Positions 35,761-48,464 are shown, counted from the stretch's first letter. The stretch is DNA of 64,000 nt from Deuterostichococcus epilithicus (GCA_033439295.1 JAVTLE010000004.1:1886200-1950199); one strand, 5' to 3'. The notes: generated by a model from the letters alone, not told the origin. Made by a program: numbers and translations.

Positions 35761-38700
35761 ATGGGCGCAACGCTATCCGAGCCTGTGAAAGACAAGGTGG
35801 GAGGCATGATCGCCGTTTTCTGTTTTTCTCCAGGGCTGCGTGCGCCTGCCCTTCCACTTATGCTGACCAATGCGCGCGGTGGTTGCAGGAAGTTGTGGAG
35901 GAGGAGGACGAGAACTACAATGTGGGCATCGTCGCCATGCAAGGCTGGCGTGCGGAGATGGTGCGTGCGCTTCATGCCGCGCGGTGGCAACCCCATCCTG
36001 TGTTTGTGTAGCGTGCACGAGGCGGGGACCTACGGGTACAGAAGGGGGTGCAAGAGAGGGCTTATCTTAGAGGGCTGATCAACCTGTTGCGCTTGGTTTG
36101 CACAGGAGGATGCGCACGTAGTCAGGATGGGTCTGAGCGACGATCCAGACGCCGGCATATTCGCAGTCTTTGATGGCCATTGCGGCAGCGAGGTGTCGCG
36201 GTTTGCAGCCCGGTACCTGGTGAGTATTCTGGAAACCGGCAAACTCTGATGTCCAATGCGCTGGCACTGCAGCTTGTTGGCTGTACCGGGCGCGCCTCCA
36301 CAATGGCAGGACAATGCTTTCGAAAGGGCTGGACATTTCAGCAGATGTTGCGCCATCGCCTCCAATGTTCCAGGATGTGATGGCTTAGCAGCGTCTACAC
36401 ACATGTGCTGCAGCCAGGGCAACTGGAGCGAACGCAAGGGTGGGCAGATGGAGACGTGCCCCGCGGTCTGCATGACACCTTCCTGCGCATAGACCAGGTA
36501 CCATCATCTACTTTCGGAACACCCCTATTCCAGTATGCGACCCAGACCCTGGAGTGCGAATTGCAAAGCGCCAACAGGGGGCTGGCCAGTGCAGCCCATG
36601 GGTTCATGTGCATGCACGGCTGCTTGCACACCACGTCCAGCAGCTGCAAAGCTTCCGCCGGCCGTCGTGCCGCATCCAGCCACCCGGAATCCTTCTTCCG
36701 CAGGCGCTGCTGCACGTGGAGACGCAGCCCTTTCTGAAGGGCATTGCGATCAATGCCGACAAGGCGGCCGCGCAGGGGCTGCCCTCCCGCCCCGCCGAAA
36801 AGTGGGACTCTCATCTCTGCCAGCAGACTGTCCATCGCTTGCTCCGGCTGCTCCGGGAGAGCGCCATCAGTCATCGGGGAGCCTGTTAGTTGGTTTGCAG
36901 GTGGCCAGTAAACCCGCTGCGCAGACATCAAGAATTCCTGCAAGCAGGCTCCCCAACACTGAGAGCTGCATGTCCACAGGCTTGACAGTCCGCCAGGTCG
37001 TCGAGGACTCCCTTTCTGCGATCTCAGGTGGCCGGAGGCGCTGGCGTACGCGGACGAGCACATGGCAGCGTACCCGCCGGCAGGACTGGCGCAGCCAAAC
37101 CTGGACACCCACCACCTCGCCTCCAAAGTCGCTTCCCTTGTCGCCTCCAACATCCGGTGCGGCGGCGGCATGTCTGTATGTTTGAGTCAGTGTGTGCTCA
37201 CTGCAGCCAATGTCGCCTTGCTCTGGCCGTGCCGGCACGGTGCAGCCTCTTGCCATGGACAATCCGAGGGTTGCATTAAAGTTAATCCGCCCGGCAAGCT
37301 TGTGGACCCCCGCGTCTGCAGCACCAGGATCCCGCCGCGGGAAGTAGGCAGGGCCAGGGCATGCGGCTGCGGCCACTGTCTCTCCAGGTACATGGTCAGA
37401 CCAAGGTGTATACTTCAGGTGTATCGCCAGCTTGCGTCACCCCTGTCAGCGCACCTGCAGGCTGGGCACGGCGGCGGGCTGCACGGCGGTGGCGGCGGTG
37501 GTGCGTGAAGGCGTGGTCACGGTGGCCAACGCCGGCGACAGCCGCTGCGTGCTGTGCCGCAGTGGCACGGCCGTGGAGCTAAGCAGCGACCACAAGCCGG
37601 ACCTGCCTGAGGAGCTGGCGCGCATCGAGCAGGTCTGTCGTGCCTCCACCCTCCGAGCTTGTGAATGGCGAAACTCGCGGCCAACTTGCCGGCAGCATGA
37701 TGATCTGCAGCGTCCACCACTGCTGTGCACGGGTGGAGCACCGTCATAGTTTGGTGAGCGTCGACTTTGACATCGGAATTGAAAAAATCGTCGACATCTC
37801 TGTCAAGGAGGCGCATGCACCTGAGAGGAAACGTGTGGTGCGTGCAGGCGGGCGGCTTCGTGCGAAACGGCCGCACCAAGGGCAACCTGAGCCTGTCTCG
37901 CGCGCTGGGCGACTTTGAGTTCAAGCGCAACGGTGCGGGCGTGCCTCATTCCACTGCTGCGCAGAGTCCATGCTCGCCGTTCTTGCCTGACCCTCGGGCA
38001 TACATACCAGTGAAGCCTTTCCGCCCGCATGTCCGACTGTAGGGTGGTTCGCACGAGGTTGCAGCGAGAGCTCTTGGCGTAGAGTTTTCCGCCTGCTGCT
38101 GAATTCCACGAGTGTTCGTCCTGCCGAACCATGCGGAGCCAAGCAGCAAGCTGGCATGATGAGGCGCTGCGTCTCATATGCCGCAGGCGACATCAAGGCG
38201 TCGGAGCAGATGATCACCGCGATGCCGGACCTGCGGCAGGAGGAGCTGCAGTCGGAGGACGAGTTTCTCATCCTCGCCTGCGACGGCATCTGGGAGAACC
38301 TGAGCAGCCAGCAGGTGGGCTTTTGCTGGCAGCGGGCAGCGGGCGCCTGCTGTGACCTCACAGCATGCTGCGCCGTGCAGCAGGATGGTTGGCGTGCGGG
38401 CACATGGCATCAGGCAGGCCGGGTGTCGTGGCTTGAGGAGGCGGCGCGGATGCACAAGTCCCCTCAGCTCTTAGCTCGATGCTGACCCACAAGCCGCAGA
38501 GTCCACCACGATGTCGACGCTTTCATGCTGCTGTGGCAACGCACAACGTCCTAAAGTGGTTTGGTTTTAGGTAAACATCTGGATGCCACTTGCCCTCAGG
38601 CGTCGGCAGGTGCAGCGACTCGATCAGCGTAGATGTGGGATTCACCCCGTGCACTGCTTCCCTGCAAAGCTGATTCGATTTGTTCGGAGGTCAGGCCTGC

Positions 38701-40685
38701 TGTGAAGCCACTTCCTTCAAGGGCTGACCCGCCTGCACCGCGGCTGCAGGTTGTGGACTTTGTGCGGGAGCAGCTGACGGGTGGCGCCACCCCTGCGGAG
38801 GCGGCTGCGGCGCTGTGCGACCACTGCCTGGCGCCGACGCTCTACTCGGACGCCGTGCCATCCGCGCTTGCGGGCGGCGTGCCGCTGTCGGAGCCCAACG
38901 CGTGCGTGCGGCCGGAGACTGAGGAAGAAGCGGAGGCAGAGTCGGCACTGCCGGACGACGCCGCGGCAACGGCGGCCAGCGGCGCCGTCAAGCGCGCCTT
39001 TGAAGGTGCGTGTCGGGAGGAGGACGCCATGCTGCCGGCTTGAGTTATGCAGCATGGGATTGGAGATGCTTGCCCCTGGTGAAGCTGCTGTGGTGGGCGC
39101 CGTGCCACCTGTGCAGCGCACCGACTGCCTTCGTCGGCTGTCAGGCACAGCACGACACCCGGTTTTGCAGCATTGCCTCACCAGGTCACAATCGTCCGCA
39201 GAGTCGCGGCTGCAGCCAATGGACCAGGCGGCACCGTCCGCCGGTGGGCTGGAGGCCAACATCAGGGCGGCGACACGGTCGGTGGAGACAGCGGCGGCTG
39301 ATGCAGAGGGGGTCGCGGCCGCCGCCGCCGCGCAGTCGGACGATCTACGCAGTTCGCCGGGCATCGCTGCGGCAAACGGCCACCCGGCGCCCACGGACAT
39401 CGACCCGCAGGTGCCTCCACTGACATGCACGTCGTGATCTTGCGGCCCTGCCTGTACCCTCTGGGGCTTACCTCTGCCGCCTCAAGCTGCACGGTTGATG
39501 GGAGCGCGCAGCAGCACAAGAGGTACTCGGGCAACGTCAAGCTGCTGTGCGGTGCCCCAATGGAGCGGCGTGACACACAACGTGGGTCTGTGTGCAATAC
39601 CAGGCGGGCCCGCCGCTCCGCGAAGAGAGCCAGCAGGGAGAGGAGGCGCAGGAGGGGGCCAACCCCTGGGACGCCTTTGCCGCCGCGATGCAGCTCATGA
39701 AAGAGAAGCCGGACGCCAGCGACGCGGAGATCGCCGAGGCGGTGGCGACCTGCTACGTCGGCGGAGGCGGCGACCCGGGCGCCGCCCAGGCGGTTGCGGG
39801 CGCGGTGCTCTCCGGCGGCCAGGTGCAGGCTTTCATGTTCGTTCTTCATGCACTGGCCGCTGTCACCTGCTGCTGCATCTGGAGCTTCCGCTGGACTGAG
39901 TGGCTGCAGCCAGGCGGCTGGCAGGAGGAGCAGCCCGTGTGGCTTCGTATCAACACTGTCGAACCCTTTTGGGCCGGTTTCGGGGCGCCTGCTGTGCTTG
40001 TCGTCCTTTGCATTAAACCTGCTCGTGACGTGTCGTTGTCGCCACTGCAGGCCAAGGCGGAGGCGCGGCCGATGGGGCCCAACAGCCCAGAGGGCTACGG
40101 CTGCGACAACATGAGCGTCCTCATCGTGCAGCTGAAGGACCGCGTCAAGAACCGGTCGCGTGAGCGTCACTCGAGCTCCTTGCATGCCGAGTGCTGTTGG
40201 AGGCAGCGCGCTGGTGCAACCGGTCCGCATCGTCGCTATGTGCGGACCTGGACAAACTTTGATGCTGCAGGTGGCAGCCACCGTGCTGCCGGTTCTATTG
40301 AATGCGTCCGCATGCAGAGGTGCCTTGTGCACGAACCCGGCATCCTCGAGCGCCCTGAACATGCACGCCTCCACACTGCGCAGGGTCGGGCTCCCAGCGT
40401 CAGGCCGCCGCAGCCAGCAGCGGCTCCCAGCCCGGCGCCGCCACCTTCAGAGGCTTTGCCACCGCCAGCACGGGGCAGCACACGCTGCAGCAGTGGGCGG
40501 CGCCTGCTGCGGCGCAGCGGCGCAGCTTTGTGCTGGGTGCCGCAGGCGGCGCCGCAGTTTGGAGGGCGCAATGGCCTCGGGCGGCGCTGCCGGTGCGCGC
40601 GGCCGCCAGTGCGGCCGCGCCAGCGGCGCGCAGGCTGCAGGGCGTGCACGCCGCGGCACGACGGCTGATGCACCTGCGGGTATGA
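35761..40685 (+). CDS. PP2C-type (PPM) protein phosphatase with large insertion, ~675 aa
   Basis: Fourteen exons all keep phase: 35761-35796, 35889-35960, 36106-36219, 36414-36497, 36704-36801, 37028-37171, 37461-37632, 37848-37932, 38187-38314, 38750-39005, 39202-39410, 39604-39822, 40051-40159 and 40384-40685. It is a metal-dependent Ser/Thr phosphatase of the yeast PTC2/3 type. MGATLSEP at the N-terminus fits N-myristoylation (Gly2, Ser6) and the usual start of this subgroup. Catalytic blocks are MQGWRAEMEDAH, FAVFDGHCGSEVSRF, VTVANAGDSRCVLCR, SSDHKPD, NLSLSRALGDFEFK, DEFLILACDGIWENL, VVDFVREQL and YGCDNMSVLIVQL. The usual DGHGG reads DGHCG here. Between VREQL...ALC and GCDNMS lie about 220 extra Ala/Glu-rich residues in three exons. 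After GCDNMS a ~100-residue basic Ala-rich tail follows. Activity seems likely because the metal-binding Asp residues remain. Confidence 0.92.
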
Positions 40686-41485
40686 TGCGCAAGGGCGGAG
40701 GGGCGATGCGGTCTATGCTACAAGAGCAACATCGCCATTTTTTGTGTCCCCAAAGCAGCGGGGATCCTGTGCGTGCGGAGTCCATGTGTGCAGTGCGTTG
40801 TGTTGGGAAGGCTTTGGAGTATACTGATTACTGTTGTTGAAGTAGGTGAGAATGAGGTTGGCAGGAGTTGGCTCCGGTTGGCTGCAGAAATGATGACTGG
40901 TGATTGGTGATTGCACTGATTGGTGACAGACAGGTGTCAGTCAGCACTCATGGGGGAACCTAGACATTCCTGAAGGACCCCTGTTTGCAGAAGGTTGATG
41001 CTGCGCGCAAGTCCAGACTTGACTCCAGTCAGCCCAACAGATAGCTCGTCGGCGTGGTGCTGGGTGCGGGCCGTCTTGCAGCGTCCTTAAAGCACATATA
41101 TTTTCGCTGTTTCGGTTTGCATCCAGGTTCGGAAGCAGCAGCTCGCTGCCGCTGGCTGGCAAGCATCCACAGCAGCCTGGGCCAAAGACGTCCGCATTAT
41201 CGCAGCTGCGGCTGCAGTGTGACTGCACGAGGCCACCTGTGGCTTGCGCTCCAGGCCGCGTGACTACGAAACCGGAGGTGTGACCGGGAGGTGCAAGTCG
41301 CAGCGCGACTGCAACGTGAGTCGGCTTTCAGCCTTCGTGCTGCCTTTCGTATTCCACGTCATGCACCTCGGCGCGAGGGGTCATATGCTAGCCAGTGGTG
41401 ATTCTGGCGCATACTCACAACTCAAACCGTGTATCGACTTGCACTTTCACGCTCACAGAACCGGCTGCCGCTGTGCAAGAATGCG
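40686..41485. other. Intergenic, ~800 bases
   Basis: It lies between the PP2C stop and the start of the predicted myristoylated protein, both plus strand. No splice-consistent exon, repeat or RNA gene is seen. Confidence 0.35.
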
Positions 41486-42930
41486 ATGGGTTCCTGCATA
41501 TCGAGACCTACTGCAGTGGCAGCAGACCAATCTCCGGTCAGCCCTGTGTCCTCAGAAGCCGTACCACAATCCCACTCTACTGCTGTTGGTAGCGCTGGGC
41601 AGAGGCAGCCGCCTGCCTCGCACCTCAGCAGGCCCCAGCACACATCAACGCCTGTGACAGCATGGCGGTGGAGGCTTCGCCTCAGGTCCCTGTCTGCGGC
41701 TTTCAGAGCAGTCACGACCAGACTGACGACGCAGGCGCCGAGCGCAGCAGCGGCGACGCCCCGCGTCGTGGGTGCAATGGACGGGGTGCTGGGAGCCCCC
41801 ATGAACGGCACCAGCGCCCTGGTGGGCGATGCTCTGGCCATGATGCCGTCGCTCGACTCAACAGCGCGAGTGCTCAAGGTACCTCAAAGCTCGGACATCT
41901 GACTTGTTTCTGCGGGTCTCACGTTGGCACTGCAAGCACAAGTCTCCGCCTACCAGCGACTTCCGCCCGCGGAACTTTCTTTGGCAGCCGCACAGCATAT
42001 TGCAAATTATAGTGCCTCCCTTCCGCCGTGCCGGGCTGCCGCACCTGGTATGCTTGTGCTAAACATGCTGTCTCCTGCCGCCCACAGGACGCGCTGGACC
42101 TGGTGCCCAGGCCGCTCATCCTGGCTGGCGCCGCCTACATCTCCGCTGTGAGCTCCGCCGCCGGCCTGGTCTCCAAGCCGCTGCGACCCCTCGGGTGCGC
42201 GACCCCTGCTCCCTGCGGCGGCGAGCCATTTGCTTCCGACTTCCGCCTGTCGATGCCCTGGTTTCATGTCGGTGATCTCAGTCGGGCTGCTGGTCAGTGC
42301 GTTCGAACACTCGATCGGCTTGTGTGAAGGGTGGCTGTGCAGCACAATACCACCATGCTGTGTAGACGTTGGTGAAGGCAGACCTGCTCGCTAACGTCAT
42401 GCTGGGCGTAGCACCGCCCTCACACCAGCCTGGTGCCGGTTGGTTTGCATCCTTGACGTGAGACTGTACACCTGCCGCTCAGGTCGCTGTCGCTGGGGCG
42501 GCTGTCAGGCGGGGCGCCGTGCATGACGTGCGCAATGCACGGCTGCACCGTGCGAATGCTTGGCGGCCGCAGCATCACCGTGTCGCTGGTGCGCCCCTTG
42601 ATCTGCGTATATGAGACGCACATCTGGTTGCGGCGCCTGCAGAGATCCAGGTCAACACAATATGGGCGCACCGGCACTTGTAGATGCTTCCAACAACCCA
42701 CCTGTAGAACCATGGCCAGGCGATCGTTCTCTCACACACGCCGCCGTGCCCGGCTGCAGGCGCCGGACATGACGCTGCGGCAGGTGCAGGAGACGGTGGC
42801 CCTCGCATCCGGCCTGTCCCCCGACAGCACCAAGATCTTCGTCCTCGGTACGTATGGCTCTTGGCAAACCTCGTGGTCGCACTTTGCAGGTTTGTGGCTT
42901 GCAGCAATTGTGCTGCAGCAGCAGCAGCTT

Positions 42931-42976
<46 letters not shown>

Positions 42977-45509
42977 CCTGAATGCAGGCTGTGCCTTGCG
43001 CTTGAGCTCTGGAATCCGCTGGCGGGTCCCGTGCGTGTCTCTACCCACTCACCTCCACACTCATTCTGGGCATCATCACACTCGCCCGCAGAGGAGCGTG
43101 GCGACATCCTGCAGCCGCGGCCCAGCATCAGCAGCCTGGCCAAGGCGATGACGCAGTCGCTGGCGCACCGCCCCTCCGCCAAGACTGCCCTCGTGGGTGC
43201 GCCGCCGCAAGCACGTTCTGGCTTTCACACCCCTGCTACAATGCAGTCGCTGTCGTCCATGCAGGCCGCTCCAAGCATCAAACCCACTCCCTGCTGTGTG
43301 CAAGGCCAGCAAACTCCCCTCGAGTGCCGGCAGACTCAGAGGTCGTCCCCTTCCCTGCTGCAGGCTGGGTCAACTTCTTCTTCCTGCCGGAGGTCATCAA
43401 CCGGGAGTGGGCGGGGCGCGGCCTGCTGGCCTGGGCCAACACGCACCTGGTCGCTCCGCTGCGCCGGCGGTCCGCAGACCCGGCCGTCGCCGCCGCCGCC
43501 GTGTCTGTGACCGTGCAGGTGCGGATCACCGCAAGCCGATCTCCACGCCGCACCCAGTCCTGCGGCGCCGCCAGCATCTGGTGCTCATGCGGATGCAGCA
43601 GGCACGAGACATGCTGTTAGGCACAGAGCTGTGTGCCTGATCGTTCTGCTGGATGGCGAGCAGTGTCCGGCGGAGCCGCCCTCCCCTCTAATCATTGCGC
43701 CGCACCTCATCGCATGCACAGAGCCTGGCAGGCGCGACGGCACTGCTGGAGTTTGACGGCGTGGCCATCGTCGCGGACGTGCACCTCGCCATTCGCGGCC
43801 GCTACGGCATCCCCATCGACCGACAGTCTCTCGTCATCGCGGGTGAGCAGGCAGCTAGGGCAGAAGCGCTCCTTGAAGCGGTGTCTTGCAACTGAGAAAA
43901 GCTGCATGGACGGGTCTCCTTTTTCGGGGTCACCTTGACCGCGATGGCGGCGGGCATGTCCTCCTGAACCACCTGCACCAGGTTTAAGCTTCCAGTCGAT
44001 GACCTGCCGGGGGCATGTCCGTTTGCTGCAGAGCGGCCGCCGGCGGGGCTGGTGACGCGGGGCGCGGATGCGGCGCTGACGACGGGCGTGCGCTCGCTGC
44101 GGGTGGCTTTTGACGCCGCCGCCGCGGCGCGCACGCTGCTCAACGGCGAGTGGGAGGCGCTGTCCGCCTTCGGCACCAAGCGCTACACCTGCCAGGCCGT
44201 GCAGGTGGGGTTGTTGTGCTTGTGCACATGCTCTGGAACAGGCGGTTGCAGTTGGACAGGGGTGCAGCCCCCAGGGGTGCTGCCCCCGGGCTGGCTGCCA
44301 ACCTTCGGCAGCAAAGGCGCAAGGGTAGGGTAACAAACACTCGAATGGAACTGGCCAGACCAGTGGGCCAGCAGCTGCAGACGAATTGCTGAGTTGCTCC
44401 CACTGCAGCATGTCGGAGGATGCCCATCCCGATCCTTCCTGTGCTGCCTTCCAACACTCGTTTTAGCAACCTGCAGAACGTGCTCTCGCGCATGCGTGGA
44501 CTTGGGGAGCCCAACATCACGATGCGGCTGCAGACGCCCAGCGGCAAGGTTCTGCTGTCCGTGGTGCGCCCTCCTGAGGTTTCAGAGCTCCTCGTAGCCA
44601 CTTTCTCAGTCTGTAGCACAAGGTCCATCTTGCCTTCCTTGTGCAGTCCCCCGGGCGCGGGCATGCCTGCCTCCCGTGCTTGTGCTTGACGCCCAGGGAG
44701 GGCAGAGACAGGTCCACTTGACAGCGAGAAGGGAAGCGGGGGCTGACGCTCGCTGGTGTCTGCTATGCGCCGCAGCCACAGACGACGAGCATCGGAGAGG
44801 TGGCGGCGCTGGCGCAGGAGTGCCGGGGCAACATCACCGGCGAGCCCATCCACCTGGTGGTCACGCCGCCTCGTGCGCCGCCGCCCGGCTCCCCGCCCAA
44901 GCTGCCCGCAGGTCCGCTGCCGGCCTCGCCCCTGCACCTGCAGCGCTGTCCTTTTGCCACAGCCCGCCAGTTGCCGCCGACCTCTGCATCGCCAGATCCC
45001 CGCTCGCTGCTCTCTACACAGCAGCCTTAGAAGCTGCTCCAATGACACCCGCACCCCGAGGCGCCGCATCACAGTTGCTACTGCCTGTCGCAGGCGGCCT
45101 CATCTCGCCGCTGCCGCCCATAGCCGCGCCCGTGCCCAGCCAGCAGCGCGCGTCGCCCGAGACGGCGGCTGCTGCCGTCGCCTTGGCTACGGCGTACGGC
45201 GCCGCGGCGGCAGACGCGGCGGCGATGCCGCTGCCCATGTTCGACGGCGGCTGCGCATACGGCAGGGGCAGCCCGCGCAAGGGCGGCGTCGTGACGCAGT
45301 CGCCGTTTGCCAGCGCGCCGGACCGTCCCACGAAGCGGCTGGACGCCGATTTCGACGCGGCGGCGGAAGCCGAGGCAGCACTGCCGGCGCTGGGCGGCGG
45401 CAAGCGTGGTGGCGTGCTCGGCAGCAGCCTGCGCGGCGTGTTGCACCCGACGCGCGTGCTGAGCCGCGCGCTCTCGGGCCGCATCGGCAGCTTTACCTCG
45501 GCGGTGTGA
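41486..45509 (+). CDS. Predicted N-myristoylated protein with three ubiquitin-like folds, ~633 aa
   Basis: Eleven exons close in phase: 41486-41878, 42088-42194, 42483-42588, 42760-42847, 43092-43196, 43364-43518, 43722-43842, 44032-44204, 44477-44578, 44776-44911 and 45094-45509. MGSCISRP is a strong N-myristoylation signal, with Cys4 available for palmitoylation. I do not recognise a named family. Three stretches line up with ubiquitin: residues ~188-250 (RMLGGRSITVSLAPDMTLRQ), ~313-385 (VSVTVQSLAGATALLEFDGV, then GRYGIPIDRQSLVIAE against ubiquitin's DKEGIPPDQQRLIFAG) and ~429-484 (ITMRLQTPSGKVLLSVV ending PIHLVV against STLHLVL). None ends in Gly-Gly, so they should be built-in domains, not conjugated tags. 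The C-terminal 140 residues are Ala-rich with basic patches (SPRKGG, GGGKRGG). Membrane-associated scaffold or adaptor is inference; the gene model is firm. Confidence 0.8.
42914..42976 (+). repeat. (CAG)n microsatellite in an intron
   Basis: About 20 CAG/AGC units, broken once by CTT, lie in the intron between exons 42760-42847 and 43092-43196. Open frames through it (poly-Ser/poly-Ala) are not part of the spliced product. Confidence 0.95.
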
Positions 45510-46748
45510 GGCGCCCAGCAGTCAGGGTGTGCCCCACGGCACGCGCCGCCCAGCAGCGAGGGGCGCCCCGCCAGCATGCAGAGCTGCAACTGCCGCCGCG
45601 GGGCCGCGGGCGCTGCCCACACGGCGAGAAGCGGCTATGAAACTCTCCAAGCCTCTTGGAGAACAGCTGCCGCTGCCGGCGGCGGCGGCACAGAATGGCC
45701 GGAAGAGCCCAGCCTGGACGATCGGACATCAGCTGGGTGCAGCACGGCTGCTGCTCCTGCACCTTGGAGCAGTGGGGTCCTGGAGCAGAAGACCTTGCGC
45801 AGCAGCAGGAATGTGGGTGCGGACATCAGGACTCCGCCGATTTGAGTCACACATTCATTCGCGCTTCCGCCTTGCGACTGGCAGCTGATTGTAGTCTGGT
45901 CGCCCTGTGCAGCATTCACTCCAACGGGTGAAGCAGGCGCAGGCATCGCCCGTGTGGGACGATTCTTTCGCCAGCGGCATGTACCATATCATCGGGATTG
46001 CATTTCGCAGCGGGTTTCCCCAGGCAGCGTCATTGGGATGCAGCGTTGCAATACTTCGAGCTCAGGGAAGATGTGTTTCAGGGGTTCGGCTTTCTCTGCC
46101 AGCATTCGCGTCTCAGCTGTATGGTGGTTTAGACTCACTCTTTTTTGCGTCATTCAGCCTTGGCGTAGGGTTCAGGATTGAGATTAGGCATCTGTGGAGT
46201 GTCAGCGGTCGACCCCTTTGCAGCAATTGAGGAGGCTAGCAAAAGTGCAAATTAGTGTGGTGTGGATGTCACAAATGTATGCGGCACCGTCACCACGATG
46301 AAAATCTTCAGTTATCTTTCCATGCAATGGACCCTTGCTGAGGTGCTTGGGCGGCTGCACCTTATTCGCACACTCGAACTGTGAGCAGCAGCCGGCAGGA
46401 TCCTATGCTGCCTGCATGGCGCTAGTTTGTCCTGCATGTAGCTATGGGTACACTTTGATGGGCATGAAGCCTGGAGTCATTTGCGCTGATGCTGCTGCTG
46501 CTGCTGCTGCTGCTGCCGCCATCGCACCATCACGCCTTATTTGCAGTCGCTGCTGTTTGGACATCGGTTGCTGCTCATCACGCCCAGCAGCTCTTCAGGC
46601 ATCGCAGTATCGTTCCATGGTGCGTTCAATCAGCACGTCCGCCTGCGCTGACCCTGCATCCAGGATTATGGGCAGCAGCGGCATCAAAAGCAGGGTGAAA
46701 TCCCAATCGATCCGGCAGCATGCTCGCTTCCATGTGCGCTACACCTCG
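45510..46748. other. Intergenic, ~1.2 kb, convergent 3' ends
   Basis: It lies between the stop of the plus-strand ubiquitin-like gene and the likely stop of a minus-strand gene. It contains a short (CTG)n microsatellite at 46487-46515. Open frames of up to 153 codons show no family resemblance and no splice support. Confidence 0.35.
46487..46515 (+). repeat. (CTG)n microsatellite
   Basis: Nine consecutive CTG units lie between genes, not within a supported exon. Confidence 0.9.
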
Positions 46749-47830
46749 CTACTGCAGCTGCAGACACGCAGTCGGGCTTGTAAGACGACCAACTGAGCGG
46801 ACTGTGGGCCCTGCCTGATCCAGCGCTGCCGCGATGGCAGTGGCCGCCTCCCGCTTGCTCACCGGCTTGCTCACAGAGTTGCGCGCCGGCTGGGCGGCCA
46901 TGGCACGCTGCGCAAGCTGCAGCGCCGCCTCGGCATCGCCACCAGCCAGCGCGTGCTGCACCTGCTGGGCATAGATAGTGGTGGGCAGTGGACCAGTGGT
47001 GTTGAGCTAGCGCAGCATGTTTGCCTTCGTTGACAGCTTACATCCAGGTAGCCCTGGGTTCACAGCGTCAGCTGTGTGGAAGCACATGCACAGCTGACGA
47101 TAGGAACCGACAAACAGTCGCTCATAATTCGGTTCGCACCAGGTCGGCGCACGTCGCTGCCCGGTCCTGGTCCCACAGCACCAGCGGCTCCTCGGGCGGC
47201 AGCGGCTGCGCCTGTGCAGAACGACGCATCGCCAGGGCATCTGCAAGACACCAGCCAGCAGATTGAAGAGGTACTACTCGGGATCAACGGAATGCAGGCA
47301 TCGATCCTATGCAGGCGGGCAGGAGTTGGTCGGCGGCGAGCACAGTGCGCTCATCACACCATGACACATTCACACCTGCTCTGGCAGAGGAACACACGGC
47401 TTTCAGAGCAGGCCGCCATAGATGCGGGGAAAGAGGCCCTGCAGCGGGGCCGCCTGAAATGCTGTCCAGCGCCCCAGCGGGCGCTCCATCGGCAGCAGCC
47501 GGGCCTGACCAATGCAGACCACCTGCTGGGACCCTGCAGCATACCAGACAAGCACGATGAGCTGCGCAGACCTACAAAACAGCATGCCTGAATGGTCATG
47601 AAGAAGCAAATGGCAAATCTTGGAAAGAATTTTGAACTACCTGGGGTCTGGGCGGCGCCGCTCGTCAGTGAGCAGGTGAAATCCAGAGCTGCAGCAGGGC
47701 GTGTCCATGTCACCACGATCGCAGCGGCGGGCTGCGGCAGTTGACCTGGCTGACGTGCTGTCATGCCTTTCCTGCGTTGAACGACAGAGCAGGCAATTGA
47801 CTTTACAGGGATGCCATGGTGGTACTGCAT
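46749..47830 (-). CDS. Unrecognised gene, model incomplete
   Basis: Three minus-strand stretches have the coding character of their neighbours and sit behind plausible acceptors. The first is about 47535-47405, after GGTCCCAGCAG, reading VVCIGQARLLPMERPLGRW. The second is about 47240-47120, after TCTTGCAG, reading PPEEPLVLWDQDRAATCADL. The third is about 46960-46749, after GCCCAGCAG, reading AGGDAEAALQLAQRAMAAQ and ending at a stop at 46749. A further candidate lies near 47960-47890 (GRVFVWGCGREQ). I could not fix all phases or the start, and I recognise no family. The last exon is helical and Ala/Gln-rich. It could be one small gene of roughly 150-250 residues, or the exons could belong to different models. 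Confidence 0.35.
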
Positions 47831-48464
47831 GACTGGCGCCGTGGATCAAACACGAGGCGCTCAAAGAGCCGCGACACCTGTTCTCTTCCGCAGCCCCACA
47901 CGAAGACTCTGCCGCAGTCGTGTCTGCGTTCGTCTAGAGGGACTGCTGTGCGGAAGCACAGTGTATCGCAGGCTTGCTTGCGACGAGCAAACGGCAGCGA
48001 AAAGGCCCTTCTTTCTGTATGTCTTGGGATTGCAAAGGCGAGTCGCTGTGTCAAGGCTGAAGCGGGGGTTTATCATACCCGCCAACCTCACATGGGCTGA
48101 TCAGGGATGTGCAGCTTGAGGCAACTGAGAGCAGTAAAGGTGTGCCATTCATGCCAGACGCAAACCCAAACCCAATCACTGCCGCGGTAGGCGGTGAAAC
48201 ACGCAGTCGGTCGGAGCCGACTGCCAAAGCCACAATCGATCTCCAAAGCCTGCTGAACGCAGTCTTGTCATCCCGGCTGGGGCCCAAACTGGCTGCAACC
48301 ACGCTTCAAAGCTGGTTTCCAATGGCTTCCAATGCCGCTACTGCACCGTCATGCATCGTCACGGAGCCGCTGCCGTCAAGCAGAACAGCCTCCACTACGG
48401 TCCGTTGCAGCCTTGAAACGGCCGAAACCGGACCACTGGAAACAGCTCTGCCTCAGCGCAGCGC

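Noticed and set aside
42854-43510. 218-codon frame running through the CAG microsatellite (poly-Ser/poly-Ala)
   Set aside because: The repeat is intronic. Joining the flanking exons without it keeps phase and a continuous ubiquitin-like domain.
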